Below, piece after piece: positions 1-9,939 of a stretch of 64,000 nt of DNA (the first letter of the stretch is position 1; each line of letters opens with the position of its first letter). Both the position numbers and the translations under genes were made by a program. Below the pieces are notes generated by a model. The model saw only the letters and a program-made list of their open reading frames with translations. It ran no database searches and was not told the DNA's origin. The DNA is taken from NCBI RefSeq assembly GCF_946227985.1, contig NZ_CAMKGL010000001.1:930001-994000 (forward strand), given 5' to 3'. Source of the DNA: Serratia quinivorans (lineage in GTDB: Bacteria; Pseudomonadota; Gammaproteobacteria; Enterobacterales; Enterobacteriaceae).

Positions 1-608
1 AATGCGGCACGGCAATGGACAGCTATCTGATCGATAATCAGCGCAAGCTGCACGTATGCGGTAATAACCCAGCGTGTGACGGCTATGAGATCGAAGAGGG
101 TGAGTTCCGCCTGAAAGGGTACGACGGCCCTGTGGTTGAGTGCGATAAGTGTGGTTCTGAAATGCACCTGAAAATGGGGCGCTTCGGTAAGTACATGGGT
201 TGCACCAATGAGAGTTGCAAAAATACCCGTAAGATCCTGCGCAATGGTGATGTTGCACCACCGAAGGAAGATCCGGTTCCATTGCCGGAACTGCCATGCG
301 AAAAGTCGGACGCTTACTTTGTTCTGCGTGACGGCGCTGCCGGTGTGTTCCTGGCGGCCAATACCTTCCCTAAATCGCGCGAAACCCGTGCGCCGCTGGT
401 GGAAGAGTTGGCTCGCTTTAAGGACCGTCTGCCTGAGAAACTGCGTTATCTGGCGGATGCGCCAGTGGCAGATGCGGAAGGCAACAAAACGCTGGTGCGT
501 TTCAGCCGCAAGACCAAGCAGCAGTACGTCTCTGCAGAGAAAGACGGCAAAGCCACTGGCTGGTCCGCTTTCTACATTGATGGCAAATGGGTTGAAGGCA
601 AAAAGTAA
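1..608 (+). CDS. topA: DNA topoisomerase I, C-terminal part (5' truncated)
   Basis: This is the last ~200 residues of type IA topoisomerase, which relaxes negatively supercoiled DNA. The reading frame is already open at base 3, so the gene starts outside the window. The visible part is the zinc-ribbon tail: pairs of cysteines such as [16 protein letters not shown] and CTNESCKN mark Cys4 zinc ribbons that bind single-stranded DNA and RNA polymerase. They are followed by a ribbon without cysteines ([10 protein letters not shown]) and the usual end WVEGKK. The match to the E. coli TopA tail is nearly residue for residue. A terminator follows directly, so cysB is a separate unit. Catalytic domains lie outside the window. 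Confidence 0.97.
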   Translation, partial: CGTAMDSYLIDNQRKLHVCGNNPACDGYEIEEGEFRLKGYDGPVVECDKCGSEMHLKMGRFGKYMGCTNESCKNTRKILRNGDVAPPKEDPVPLPELPCEKSDAYFVLRDGAAGVFLAANTFPKSRETRAPLVEELARFKDRLPEKLRYLADAPVADAEGNKTLVRFSRKTKQQYVSAEKDGKATGWSAFYIDGKWVEGKK

Positions 609-631
609 ATTTGCAGCCTGAATGCAAGATT

Positions 632-660
632 AAAAACCAGCCCATGTGGCTGGTTTTTTA
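632..660 (+). terminator. Rho-independent terminator of topA
   Basis: AAAAACCAGCC pairs with GGCTGGTTTTT around a five-base loop (643-647), and the stem runs into a T-tract. It lies 24 bases after the topA stop. Confidence 0.9.
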
Positions 661-1942
<1,282 letters not shown>

Positions 1943-1963
1943 GCCGTCAGGTTAATGGCTGAT

Positions 1964-2003
1964 AACAGGAGGGGAACCTACCCCTCCCTGTTTTATCTTT
2001 TTC
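1964..2003 (+). terminator. Rho-independent terminator of cysB
   Basis: AACAGGAGGGG (1964-1974) pairs with CCCCTCCCTGTT (1981-1992) with one bulged base and a six-base loop. A T-rich stretch (TTTTATCTTTTT) follows. Confidence 0.85.
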
Positions 2004-2070
2004 AGGTTTGTTCACTTCTGATATCCCCCTTGAACGCCCTCAGAACAATGCCAGTACAGGCTTCTATTCG

Positions 2071-2676
2071 TTAGCCTCCACTCGTTGCCAGTTTCTGCTG
2101 CACGGCAAGCAGAGTGCGGCGTCTTATCCAACCGCTGGCCGGGCGAATGGCTCCCCAATAGCAGGCGAAACGCGCTTTTACCTGGGGCGTAGGGCACCAG
2201 ACAAAGGTTTCCGTACTGAGCATTGCCCATCCGGTACTGTCCTGCGTGACGTTAAAGCGCAACACCAGTTTAGCCGCATTGGGATCGTTGTAATGGTCAA
2301 ACTCTTCCGCATTGGCCAGATTTGCCACCCCCATGGTCGGGCGCCAGAAACGACCGGCCAATCCAAGAGAAATCTCATTCGTGTTTTGATGCAGCAGGGT
2401 AAAAGTGTCGAAACCAAATGCAGCGGCCGGCGTAGTGTTTTTGGTGTTGGTGAACCATTGGCGCAGCTTCATGGGTAACTGACGCAGCATCAGTAACCGA
2501 CTGATGATCGGGTCCTCGGCCATATCCAGCGCAAGCACCGCCTGAATAATGGCTTCAGGTGTGGCATTAATGGGAGCTGACTGATGTTTTTCATGAAAGC
2601 TGAAGGCGGGAATATAGGGCGGAGCGTCTTCCCAGCGCCGACACTCACGTTCACTGACGAATCCCAAAAATGTCAC
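2071..2676 (-). CDS. Conserved protein of unknown function, 201 residues
   Basis: The function is not recognised. Translation starts at GTG (2674-2676), supported by AGGAGA a few bases upstream. There is no signal peptide or obvious membrane segment, so it is probably cytoplasmic. The middle and C-terminus carry a pattern I associate with a widespread uncharacterised family: GLAGRFWRPT, then a segment ending LSTETFVWC, then RFACYWGAIRPASGWIRR. This resembles small SRPBCC/DUF2867-like proteins, but I cannot name the family firmly. It lies tail-to-tail with cysB and is followed upstream by the tailspike-like gene on the same strand. Neither gene belongs to the usual cysB-acnA junction, so both may have arrived by insertion. 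Confidence 0.7.
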   Translation of the reverse strand: MTFLGFVSERECRRWEDAPPYIPAFSFHEKHQSAPINATPEAIIQAVLALDMAEDPIISRLLMLRQLPMKLRQWFTNTKNTTPAAAFGFDTFTLLHQNTNEISLGLAGRFWRPTMGVANLANAEEFDHYNDPNAAKLVLRFNVTQDSTGWAMLSTETFVWCPTPQVKARFACYWGAIRPASGWIRRRTLLAVQQKLATSGG

Positions 2677-2795
2677 TGTTCTCTCCTGAGTTAAAAGATT
2701 ATTCCGTCACCATCAACAAATATCTGCCGATAGTAGCTTAAATTGTCCAAACATCGGCACTATCGATATGTAGAACCATACTCCCCCGGACAAAT

Positions 2796-2825
2796 AGGCC
2801 GCCCTACGGATAGTGAGGGCGGCCT
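2796..2825 (-). terminator. Hairpin after the tailspike-like gene
   Basis: AGGCCGCCCT (2796-2805) and AGGGCGGCCT (2816-2825) form a perfect 10-bp stem just beyond the stop codon of the minus-strand gene. The T-tract on that strand (ATTTGT) is weak, so termination is probable but not certain. Confidence 0.65.
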
Positions 2826-2830
2826 GCATA

Positions 2831-4546
2831 TCAAACTTCTTTACCCAGAGCGGCTAATTCCGCCACTTTCAATCCTGAGCCGTTAGCACCACTGAATGTA
2901 CACATCCATCCTGGTGACTGGTTTGCTAACGCCTCTCGTTTTAGAATCACAGTACCCCTCTGAATGAGGCCGCTGACTTCGGCATAGCTGTTATCAACAT
3001 AAATAATGGCCGGAGAAGTTTTGCCGATGCTGATGTTATTGCCAGTGGCCGCAATGGATTCTTGCCCGATCACCACGTTATGCACTGCGCTGCAGTTGGC
3101 GCCTGGTAGCGTCAGATCGCCAAAAATATGGCACCCTGCAATGCTGACTCGCTGCGCTGTCGCTCCTGCGACCAAGCTACCGGTAATCTGACTGTTGCTA
3201 ATCTTAAGCCCGCCGGCAGACCCCAATGGCGCGCCAGCCGCAGCTGCGACCGTGACATCACCATTAATCCTGCTATTGGTGACCAAAGTTGAACCCGACA
3301 TCACCACTGTTCTCAGGTAATTCAGTACGCTGTTGCTGATCTGATAATCCCCCTGAATATTACCTGATATATACAGGCCACTGCAGATGGTGTTATCGAG
3401 TTTGATACGGCCATTACCCATGGTGGTGGTATCGTAAGGGTAAATATCGCCTGAAAGGCGGTTACAGCCGTTGATCACCATTTGGGCGTATGGGCCATAT
3501 GAAATCGCCCGCGTGAAATTGCTAATGCCGCATTCGGTTAACCAAACTTCGCCTCCTACCTTGATAAAGGTCCCTAATGGCCAATGGCCTTCAGCCAGAC
3601 TACCGCCAGGACGCTCCGCATGGATGCGCGTAAAGTGCATTTGGATGCCACCACGAACTTCAACAAATGGTGTAACGTTGTTAAGCTCGAAAGAACCGTC
3701 AAAAAAGCGATTAAAATTACTTTGATCGCCAGGGCGGGTACTCATGATCAATAACGGTGGGTAAGCGGTCGCATCCGGATTAGCGACGTCCTCAAGATTG
3801 GTATAGCTGTAACCGTCCTTCATGCGGCCAGAGGCAAAAACGGAAACGCGGTTGAAGTTGTTATCGAAAGCATTGTCGAGGTACAGCGCCGATCCTCGAA
3901 AATTTTGTATAGCAACATCTTCCCACAGGGTGGCAGTGGTGCGGCAATAAACACCGTGGCAGTACGCTCGACCTTTTTCATCTTGTGCAGGGTCAACGAT
4001 ACTGGTACCAATCCCTTGAACCATCAGGCTACGTAGAGTGAGTTGCTGGAATCCGAAGGGTTCGCCCCAGCAATGAATCGCCCCATAGTCGCCGTAACCG
4101 GCGCTGCGAGGAATATTAAAATCAAGTACGGTACCTGAAGCGCCGTGCCCACCTTGTCCCTCCAAAAACCAGTCTTTTTTGTAATCCAGCACGATTGGTT
4201 TTTTAAAATTCAGTGTCCCACGCGGAAACACGATTTTGGCTACGTTCCCACTGAATGTCGAAGCATGGCTGAGCAATGCATCCATCGCATTGTCCCAGTT
4301 GTTATTCGTGGTCTTAAACCAGGCAAGTTGAAGCGTATTACCGTCTCTTACCAGGCACCAGTGTTTACCTGTATTGGTGACTACCACTAGCGTGCCGTCA
4401 TCAGGCCTGTTGTCATCTGCTTTATGAACATAAAAAAGCACACGATCGGCAGTACCGCGCAACAGAATTACCTGCCCCTCTGATTCGGGTTCTGTTTCCC
4501 TCAATGCTTTCACGTTGGCAAGGGTGTTGATCTTGGTTTCGGCCAT
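2831..4546 (-). CDS. Orphan tailspike-like right-handed beta-helix protein
   Basis: 571 residues from ATG at 4544-4546, which has GGGAAG upstream; a longer frame extends to 4666 but that extension reads like non-coding sequence. Residues ~5-75 look like the head module of phage tailspikes: LANVKALRETEP, then DDGTLVVVTNTGKHWCLV. The body has the repetitive valine/isoleucine/asparagine pattern of a pectate-lyase-type beta-helix (for example LKISNSQITGSL and VSIAGCHIFGDLTL). Such proteins bind or cleave polysaccharides. No secretion signal is visible, and no phage structural, lysis or integrase gene is nearby, so it is an orphan. Base composition looks less G+C-rich than flanking genes by eye. 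Role unknown; depolymerase activity is only an inference. Confidence 0.75.
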   Translation of the reverse strand: MAETKINTLANVKALRETEPESEGQVILLRGTADRVLFYVHKADDNRPDDGTLVVVTNTGKHWCLVRDGNTLQLAWFKTTNNNWDNAMDALLSHASTFSGNVAKIVFPRGTLNFKKPIVLDYKKDWFLEGQGGHGASGTVLDFNIPRSAGYGDYGAIHCWGEPFGFQQLTLRSLMVQGIGTSIVDPAQDEKGRAYCHGVYCRTTATLWEDVAIQNFRGSALYLDNAFDNNFNRVSVFASGRMKDGYSYTNLEDVANPDATAYPPLLIMSTRPGDQSNFNRFFDGSFELNNVTPFVEVRGGIQMHFTRIHAERPGGSLAEGHWPLGTFIKVGGEVWLTECGISNFTRAISYGPYAQMVINGCNRLSGDIYPYDTTTMGNGRIKLDNTICSGLYISGNIQGDYQISNSVLNYLRTVVMSGSTLVTNSRINGDVTVAAAAGAPLGSAGGLKISNSQITGSLVAGATAQRVSIAGCHIFGDLTLPGANCSAVHNVVIGQESIAATGNNISIGKTSPAIIYVDNSYAEVSGLIQRGTVILKREALANQSPGWMCTFSGANGSGLKVAELAALGKEV

Positions 4547-4856
4547 GTTTTTCTTCCCAGGTAGTGAGTTGTTGATATGCATGCGAGGGCATCCTGATGG
4601 TTGCTCCGATGCATGACTTTGCCTGTGAAGCGTAACTCCGGAGGAAAGGAGGGGCACTTTGTTCACGCCCTGTCAGGTTTCACTAAACATGCATACTTAA
4701 CTTATTGAGCTATCACCAGTTCTTTCATTTGATTACTTCTGCCTATCGTTATGATCAAAACGTGTTGTTATCAAAACGTTACATCATCTTTGTGTTATCT
4801 TTAAGTAAGACCTCAGTGATTACCCTGTTTTATGCATAATAAGAAATGGAGGAGCT
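4547..4856 (+). other. Intergenic region upstream of acnA
   Basis: This A+T-rich divergent region should hold promoters for acnA and the tailspike-like gene. In E. coli acnA responds to SoxRS, CRP and stationary phase, but I found no convincing box here. The only firm site is the acnA ribosome binding site, AATGGAGGAGCT before 4857. Confidence 0.4.
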
Positions 4857-7529
4857 ATGTCGTCCGATCTTCGTGAAACGAGTATGGATAAGCTGGTTGC
4901 ACTCAATAGTGAGTATCGCTATTACAGTCTGCCACTGGCCGCGAGACAGCTGGGTGATATCGACCGGCTGCCAAAATCAATGAAAGTGCTGTTGGAAAAC
5001 CTGTTACGCCATGTGGATGGCGACACCGTGCAGGTTGACGATCTGAAAGCTATCGTTGGCTGGTTACAGACCGGCCATGCTGACCGCGAGATTGCCTACC
5101 GCCCGGCCCGTGTACTGATGCAGGACTTTACCGGCGTGCCTGCGGTGGTGGACCTGGCTGCGATGCGTGAAGCGGTGCAGCGATTGGGCGGCAATGTTGA
5201 CCAGGTCAACCCGCTGTCACCGGTCGATCTGGTGATTGACCACTCGGTCACCGTTGATGAGTTCGGCGATGACGAAGCGTTTGAAGAAAACGTGCGTATC
5301 GAAATGGAGCGCAACCACGAGCGCTATACTTTCCTGCGCTGGGGGCAGAAAGCCTTCAACCGCTTCCGCGTAGTGCCGCCGGGCACCGGGATCTGTCACC
5401 AGGTTAACCTGGAGTATCTTGGTCAAACCGTGTGGCACACCGACGAAAGCGGTCAGCGTATTGCCTATCCGGACACGCTGGTGGGCACCGATTCCCACAC
5501 CACCATGATTAACGGCCTGGGCATTCTTGGTTGGGGCGTGGGCGGTATCGAAGCCGAAGCGGCGATGCTCGGTCAGCCGGTATCGATGCTGATCCCGGAC
5601 GTGGTGGGCTTTAAACTCACCGGTAAGCTCAGTGAGGGCATTACCGCTACCGACCTGGTGTTGACCGTCACCCAGATGCTGCGTAAGCACGGAGTCGTGG
5701 GCAAATTTGTTGAGTTCTACGGTGACGGCCTGGCGGATCTACCGCTGGCTGACCGAGCGACCATTGCCAACATGTCACCGGAGTTTGGTGCGACCTGTGG
5801 CTTCTTCCCGGTGGACGAAGTGACGCTGGGGTATATGAAGCTGAGTGGCCGCAGCGATGAGCAAATCGCGCTGGTGGAAGCCTATGCCAAAGTACAGGGC
5901 ATGTGGCGTAACCCTGGCGACGAACCGGTGTTTACCAGCACTCTGGCACTGGATATGTCGACGGTGGTCGCCAGCCTGGCCGGGCCGAAGCGCCCGCAGG
6001 ACCGTGTGGCGTTGCCAGAGGTGCCCAAGGCTTTCAATGCCGCTACCGAGCTGGAGATCGGCAACCAGCAACGAAAATCCGAATTCAAGCCTTTCACCCT
6101 TAATGGGCAGCAGCACGACCTGCATAACGGCGCGGTGGTGATCGCCGCCATTACCTCCTGTACCAACACTTCCAACCCCAGCGTCATGATGGCGGCCGGT
6201 CTGCTGGCAAAAAATGCGGTGGAGAAAGGGTTGCGAACCAAACCCTGGGTGAAAACCTCGTTGGCACCGGGATCAAAAGTGGTGACCGACTATTTCGACA
6301 GCGCCAAGCTGACGTCCTACCTTGAAGAGCTCGGATTTAACCTGGTGGGTTACGGGTGCACCACCTGTATCGGTAACTCCGGGCCGTTACCTGAGCCTAT
6401 TGAGCAGGCGATTAAAGAGGGCGATCTGACTGTAGGTGCGGTGTTGTCAGGTAACCGTAACTTCGAGGGCCGTATTCATCCGCTGGTGAAGACCAACTGG
6501 CTGGCCTCGCCACCGTTGGTGGTTGCCTATGCACTGGCCGGCAGTATGAAGATTGATCTGACCAACGAGCCGCTGGGTGAAGGTCGTGACGGCCAGCCGG
6601 TTTATCTGAAGGATATTTGGCCGAGCAGCCAGGACATTGCCCTGGCGGTCGAGGAAGTGCGTACCGAGATGTTCCATAAGGAATACGGTGCGGTATTTGA
6701 CGGTGACGCCAACTGGCAGTCGATTCAGATTGCCGGTTCGGCCACCTATCCATGGCAGGCGGACTCCACCTATATTCGCCATCCGCCGTTCTTCAGCAGC
6801 ATGAAAGTGCAGCCGGATCCGGTGCAGGACATCAAGGACGCCCGCATCCTGGCAATCCTGGCCGACTCGGTGACCACCGACCATATCTCACCGGCAGGGA
6901 ACATCAAACGCGACAGCCCGGCAGGCCGCTATCTGAGCGATCACGGCGTTGCGGCGCTGGACTTCAACTCTTACGGTTCGCGCCGTGGTAACCATGAAGT
7001 CATGATGCGTGGCACCTTTGCCAACATCCGCATCCGTAATGAAATGGTGCCGGGGGTTGAAGGGGGCTATACCCGCCATATCCCGTCACAGAATCAGTTA
7101 TCGATCTACGATGCTGCGATGCAGTATCAGCAGGAGCAGGTACCGCTGGCGGTGATCGCCGGTAAAGAATACGGTTCTGGTTCCAGCCGTGACTGGGCTG
7201 CGAAGGGGCCACGACTGTTGGGGGTTCGCGTGGTCATTGCCGAGTCCTTTGAGCGTATTCACCGTTCCAACCTGATTGGTATGGGCATTTTGCCGCTCGA
7301 GTTCCCGGCAGGTGTGACGCGCAAAACGCTGGGGCTGAGTGGTGATGAGCAGATCAGCGTCAGCGGGTTACAAACGCTCAAACCAGGGCAAGTGGTGCCG
7401 GTGCTGATCACTTATGCCGATGGGCGTAAGGAAGTGGTGAATACCCGTTGCCGTATCGATACCGGCAATGAGCTGACCTACTATGAAAACGACGGCATCC
7501 TGCACTACGTGATCAGGAAAATGCTGTAA
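4857..7529 (+). CDS. acnA: Aconitate hydratase A
   Basis: 890 residues (E. coli AcnA has 891). It isomerises citrate to isocitrate through cis-aconitate; in enteric bacteria AcnA is the stress-resistant, stationary-phase isozyme. The three [4Fe-4S] ligands are visible: Cys435 in TSCTNTSNP, and Cys501 and Cys504 in [12 protein letters not shown]. The C-terminal swivel domain contains the conserved [16 protein letters not shown] motif around residue 770. A strong GGAGGA site precedes the ATG. The gene is monocistronic and convergent with ribA, with a shared terminator between them. Confidence 0.98.
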   Translation: MSSDLRETSMDKLVALNSEYRYYSLPLAARQLGDIDRLPKSMKVLLENLLRHVDGDTVQVDDLKAIVGWLQTGHADREIAYRPARVLMQDFTGVPAVVDLAAMREAVQRLGGNVDQVNPLSPVDLVIDHSVTVDEFGDDEAFEENVRIEMERNHERYTFLRWGQKAFNRFRVVPPGTGICHQVNLEYLGQTVWHTDESGQRIAYPDTLVGTDSHTTMINGLGILGWGVGGIEAEAAMLGQPVSMLIPDVVGFKLTGKLSEGITATDLVLTVTQMLRKHGVVGKFVEFYGDGLADLPLADRATIANMSPEFGATCGFFPVDEVTLGYMKLSGRSDEQIALVEAYAKVQGMWRNPGDEPVFTSTLALDMSTVVASLAGPKRPQDRVALPEVPKAFNAATELEIGNQQRKSEFKPFTLNGQQHDLHNGAVVIAAITSCTNTSNPSVMMAAGLLAKNAVEKGLRTKPWVKTSLAPGSKVVTDYFDSAKLTSYLEELGFNLVGYGCTTCIGNSGPLPEPIEQAIKEGDLTVGAVLSGNRNFEGRIHPLVKTNWLASPPLVVAYALAGSMKIDLTNEPLGEGRDGQPVYLKDIWPSSQDIALAVEEVRTEMFHKEYGAVFDGDANWQSIQIAGSATYPWQADSTYIRHPPFFSSMKVQPDPVQDIKDARILAILADSVTTDHISPAGNIKRDSPAGRYLSDHGVAALDFNSYGSRRGNHEVMMRGTFANIRIRNEMVPGVEGGYTRHIPSQNQLSIYDAAMQYQQEQVPLAVIAGKEYGSGSSRDWAAKGPRLLGVRVVIAESFERIHRSNLIGMGILPLEFPAGVTRKTLGLSGDEQISVSGLQTLKPGQVVPVLITYADGRKEVVNTRCRIDTGNELTYYENDGILHYVIRKML

Positions 7530-7530
7530 T

Positions 7531-7566
7531 AAAAAGGGCGCCTTTCATGGCGCCCTGATTTTTCCC
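7531..7566. terminator. Terminator between acnA and ribA
   Basis: GGGCGCC (7536-7542) pairs with GGCGCCC (7549-7555) around a six-base loop. It is flanked by A5 on the left and GATTTTT on the right, so it can act for both converging genes. Confidence 0.85.
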
Positions 7567-7575
7567 GCGAGGAAA

Positions 7576-8169
7576 TTACTCTTGGTCCAGCAAATGGCCC
7601 ATTTTTGCGGCCTTGGTGGCCAGATAACGCTCGTTCTTCGGGTTACGACCGACGATCAGTGGCACACGCTCGGTAATGTTGATACCGGCTTCGGTCAGGA
7701 TCTCGACCTTTTTCGGGTTGTTGGTCAGTAAACGCACCGCATCCACGCCCAACAGTTTGAACATGTCCGCACACAGGGTGAAATCACGCTCATCCGCAGC
7801 AAAACCCAACTGGTGGTTGGCTTCTACCGTATCAGCGCCCTTGTCCTGCAGGGCATAAGCGCGGATCTTGTTCAGCAAACCGATATTACGACCTTCCTGG
7901 CGATGGTAAAGCAGAATGCCGCGACCTTCTTCCGCAATATGCTCCAGTGCGGCTTCCAGCTGAAAACCGCAGTCGCAGCGCAGGCTGAATAAGGCATCAC
8001 CGGTAAGACACTCAGAATGTACGCGTGAGAGTACCGGTGTTGCGCCAGAAATATCCCCGAACACCAGCGCCAGATGATCGTGCCCGGTCGCCAGTTCTTC
8101 GAATCCTACCATCAGGAAATCGCCCCAAGGTGTTGGCAATTTGGCCTCTGCCACCCGTTTAAGCTGCAT
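7576..8169 (-). CDS. ribA: GTP cyclohydrolase II
   Basis: 197 residues starting at [10 protein letters not shown], with GGAGAG correctly placed upstream; an in-frame ATG at 8202 would add 11 residues not usual in the family. The enzyme opens GTP to the diaminopyrimidine precursor of riboflavin, releasing formate and pyrophosphate. Zinc ligands Cys54, Cys65 and Cys67 are present in [19 protein letters not shown]. The catalytic segment [11 protein letters not shown] and the end [11 protein letters not shown] are conserved. It is a stand-alone GCHII without a fused RibB domain, as in E. coli. No FMN riboswitch was seen upstream. Confidence 0.97.
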   Translation of the reverse strand: MQLKRVAEAKLPTPWGDFLMVGFEELATGHDHLALVFGDISGATPVLSRVHSECLTGDALFSLRCDCGFQLEAALEHIAEEGRGILLYHRQEGRNIGLLNKIRAYALQDKGADTVEANHQLGFAADERDFTLCADMFKLLGVDAVRLLTNNPKKVEILTEAGINITERVPLIVGRNPKNERYLATKAAKMGHLLDQE

Positions 8170-8446
8170 GTTGCTCTCCACAAATACTTCCGATTCAATC
8201 ATGGTTGCGCATCCTACTTCCGGGTCAGTTGGCTGACCAGTATTAAATACACAACGACGATCGGCATTTCATTAATTATCGGCTATTTTGCCATAACTTC
8301 TTGCCCTGAGGTGCTCAGCAAATCAGCATCTGACGCTTTCAGCCAACTATTATTGCGATAGCCCGTTTATCTGTTTAATTTTTCGAGTGTTATCAATATT
8401 GCAAGATTGTTACACTGCAAATTGGCTTATGCAAAGGACGATGGGA

Positions 8447-9220
8447 ATGTTTGAGATTGCAAAACGTACGGCGGCAGGTGCAATAGTGCTGTTGCTGATG
8501 CCGTTGGCAGTATGGATTTCCGGCTGGCACTGGCAACCGGGTGGCGACGGCAGGTTGTTGAAAGGCCTGTACTGGCTGACTGAAACTGTCACTTCGCCCT
8601 GGGGGATCCTCACCAGTATTATTCTTGGCGCCTGGTTTCTGTGGTGCCTGCGTTTTCGTATCAGACCGGCCATTGGATTATTGCTACTGCTCAGCGCGTC
8701 GATTCTGATCGGACAGGGCGTCAAGTCCTTGATCAAGGATCGCGTACAGGAACCGCGGCCATTTGTGTTGTGGCTGGAGTCTACCCACCAGATTGATGAA
8801 AAGTACTTTTACTCACTCAAGCGTAAAGAGCGGGGCGCGTTGGTGAAAGAGCAACTGCAGAATCAAACATTGGTACCGGTGTGGCTGCGTGAGCACTGGC
8901 AGTTTGAGACCGGCTTTGCGTTCCCTTCGGGCCACACGATGTTTGCCGCCAGTTGGGCGCTACTGGGCGTAGGGCTGTTGTGGCCACGACGGCACTACAA
9001 GACCGTAGCGGTCCTGATGGTGTGGGCAATAGGTGTCATGGGCAGCCGTTTAATGCTGGGCATGCATTGGCCACAGGACCTGGCTGTGGCGACCTTGATC
9101 AGTTGGCTGTTGGTGACGATAGCTTGCTGGCTGGCTCAACGCTGGTTTGGCCCTTTAACGCCACCGCCGCAAGAGCAGCAGGAAATTGAGGAAAGAAGCT
9201 CGGCAGATAAAACCAGGTGA
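8447..9220 (+). CDS. pgpB: Phosphatidylglycerophosphatase B / lipid phosphatase
   Basis: 257 residues from MFEIAKRTAAG; an ATG two codons earlier (8441) is also possible. This inner-membrane PAP2 enzyme dephosphorylates phosphatidylglycerophosphate and undecaprenyl pyrophosphate, feeding phospholipid synthesis and the peptidoglycan lipid carrier. The three PAP2 signatures are present in order: KSLIKDRVQEPRP, FPSGHTMFAAS, and SRLMLGMHWPQD with the catalytic histidine. Around six hydrophobic segments are visible. It lies between ribA and lapA as in E. coli, but a 400-base gap with repeats separates it from lapA. Confidence 0.95.
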   Translation: MFEIAKRTAAGAIVLLLMPLAVWISGWHWQPGGDGRLLKGLYWLTETVTSPWGILTSIILGAWFLWCLRFRIRPAIGLLLLLSASILIGQGVKSLIKDRVQEPRPFVLWLESTHQIDEKYFYSLKRKERGALVKEQLQNQTLVPVWLREHWQFETGFAFPSGHTMFAASWALLGVGLLWPRRHYKTVAVLMVWAIGVMGSRLMLGMHWPQDLAVATLISWLLVTIACWLAQRWFGPLTPPPQEQQEIEERSSADKTR

Positions 9221-9630
9221 CGCTGTCACTTAATGCGGTGCCGCTAGGGTACCGCATTAACCGCTTACATTTCCCGTCATTGCAATTATTATTAATGCCC
9301 CCACATCCTTATTAATCTATTATTTTGAGAAGCTTTCTCATTAATTTACTCGGGAGCGTCGTTTACTGTCGAATATGCCAGCAGATATGTGGTTTTATCG
9401 TGCCGCAGGGTTTCCCTGCCACGATGGGAAATGCTAACTTAAAGGTTAGGGAAGCCACATATAGGCATATACCCGTCATCTTTCAAGTCGCAGCGTTGTT
9501 ATCTGCACTCGCTCACCCCAGTTACTTACTTGAGTAGGCGTCTGGAGATGAGTGAGTTGGCCGCCTAGCGGCCAACTTGAAAGCTATAGGGTAAAGTTCA
9601 TCCGATTAACTCGGCATCGCGGGAAAGAAT
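9221..9630 (+). other. Intergenic region pgpB-lapA with hairpins and an ERIC repeat
   Basis: TTAATGCGGT (9230-9239) and ACCGCATTAA (9251-9260) form a perfect stem after pgpB that may terminate it, though without a T-tract. A compound inverted repeat follows: ATATGTGG (9385-9392) pairs with CCACATAT (9455-9462), enclosing CGTGCCGCAGGG/CCCTGCCACG. The ERIC element at 9468-9593 ends just before lapA. In E. coli this gap contains the lapAB promoters, including a heat-shock one; I could not identify it here. Confidence 0.6.
9468..9593. repeat. ERIC (IRU) intergenic repeat
   Basis: About 126 bases, close to the 127-bp ERIC length. The central block CGCTCACCCCAGTTACTTAC closely matches the conserved ERIC core used for ERIC primers. 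The element is an imperfect palindrome: CTTTCAAGTCGCAG near its left end pairs with CAACTTGAAAG near its right end, and the outer TATACCC mirrors GGGTA. ERIC elements are non-coding palindromes found in transcribed intergenic DNA of enterobacteria. This copy lies 38 bases before lapA and would be in the lapAB leader if transcription starts upstream. Confidence 0.9.
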
Positions 9631-9933
9631 GTGAAATATTTGCTGATTTTTTTGTTGGTTCTGGTGATTTTCGTGATTTCTGTCACGTTGGGCGCGCATA
9701 ACGATCAGGTTGTGAGTTTTAACTATCTGGTTGCGCAGGGCGACTATCGCGTATCGACCCTGTTGGCGGCGTTGTTTGGCGCCGGTTTTGTTCTCGGCTG
9801 GGTCATTTGTGGCCTGTTTTATCTGCGTACCCGCATTGCGTTGGGGCGAGCTGAACGCAAAATCAAAAGGCTGGAACTGCAGCTTGAACAACCTGCTGAA
9901 TCGGCAGTTCCGTCCGTTGTCAGCAAGGAATAA
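9631..9933 (+). CDS. lapA: Lipopolysaccharide assembly protein A
   Basis: 100 residues, starting with GTG after GGGAAAG. It is a small inner-membrane protein with two transmembrane segments (residues ~3-22 and ~43-65) and a charged cytoplasmic tail (RAERKIKRLELQLEQ) likely to form a short coiled coil. LapA works with LapB to couple lipopolysaccharide supply to export and to the turnover of LpxC. Sequence and length match E. coli LapA (YciS). It is six bases from lapB, so the pair is one operon. Confidence 0.95.
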   Translation: MKYLLIFLLVLVIFVISVTLGAHNDQVVSFNYLVAQGDYRVSTLLAALFGAGFVLGWVICGLFYLRTRIALGRAERKIKRLELQLEQPAESAVPSVVSKE

Positions 9934-9939
9934 CCTTCT

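Noticed and set aside
2008-2478. 156-codon plus-strand frame opposite the 201-residue gene
   Set aside because: The minus-strand frame has a good ribosome binding site and family-like motifs; this one has neither.
2831-4546. A resident prophage around the tailspike-like gene
   Set aside because: No integrase, attachment repeats, structural, lysis or regulatory phage genes flank it.
8170-8446. FMN riboswitch upstream of ribA
   Set aside because: None of the conserved RFN element blocks was seen; in enterobacteria the riboswitch belongs to ribB.
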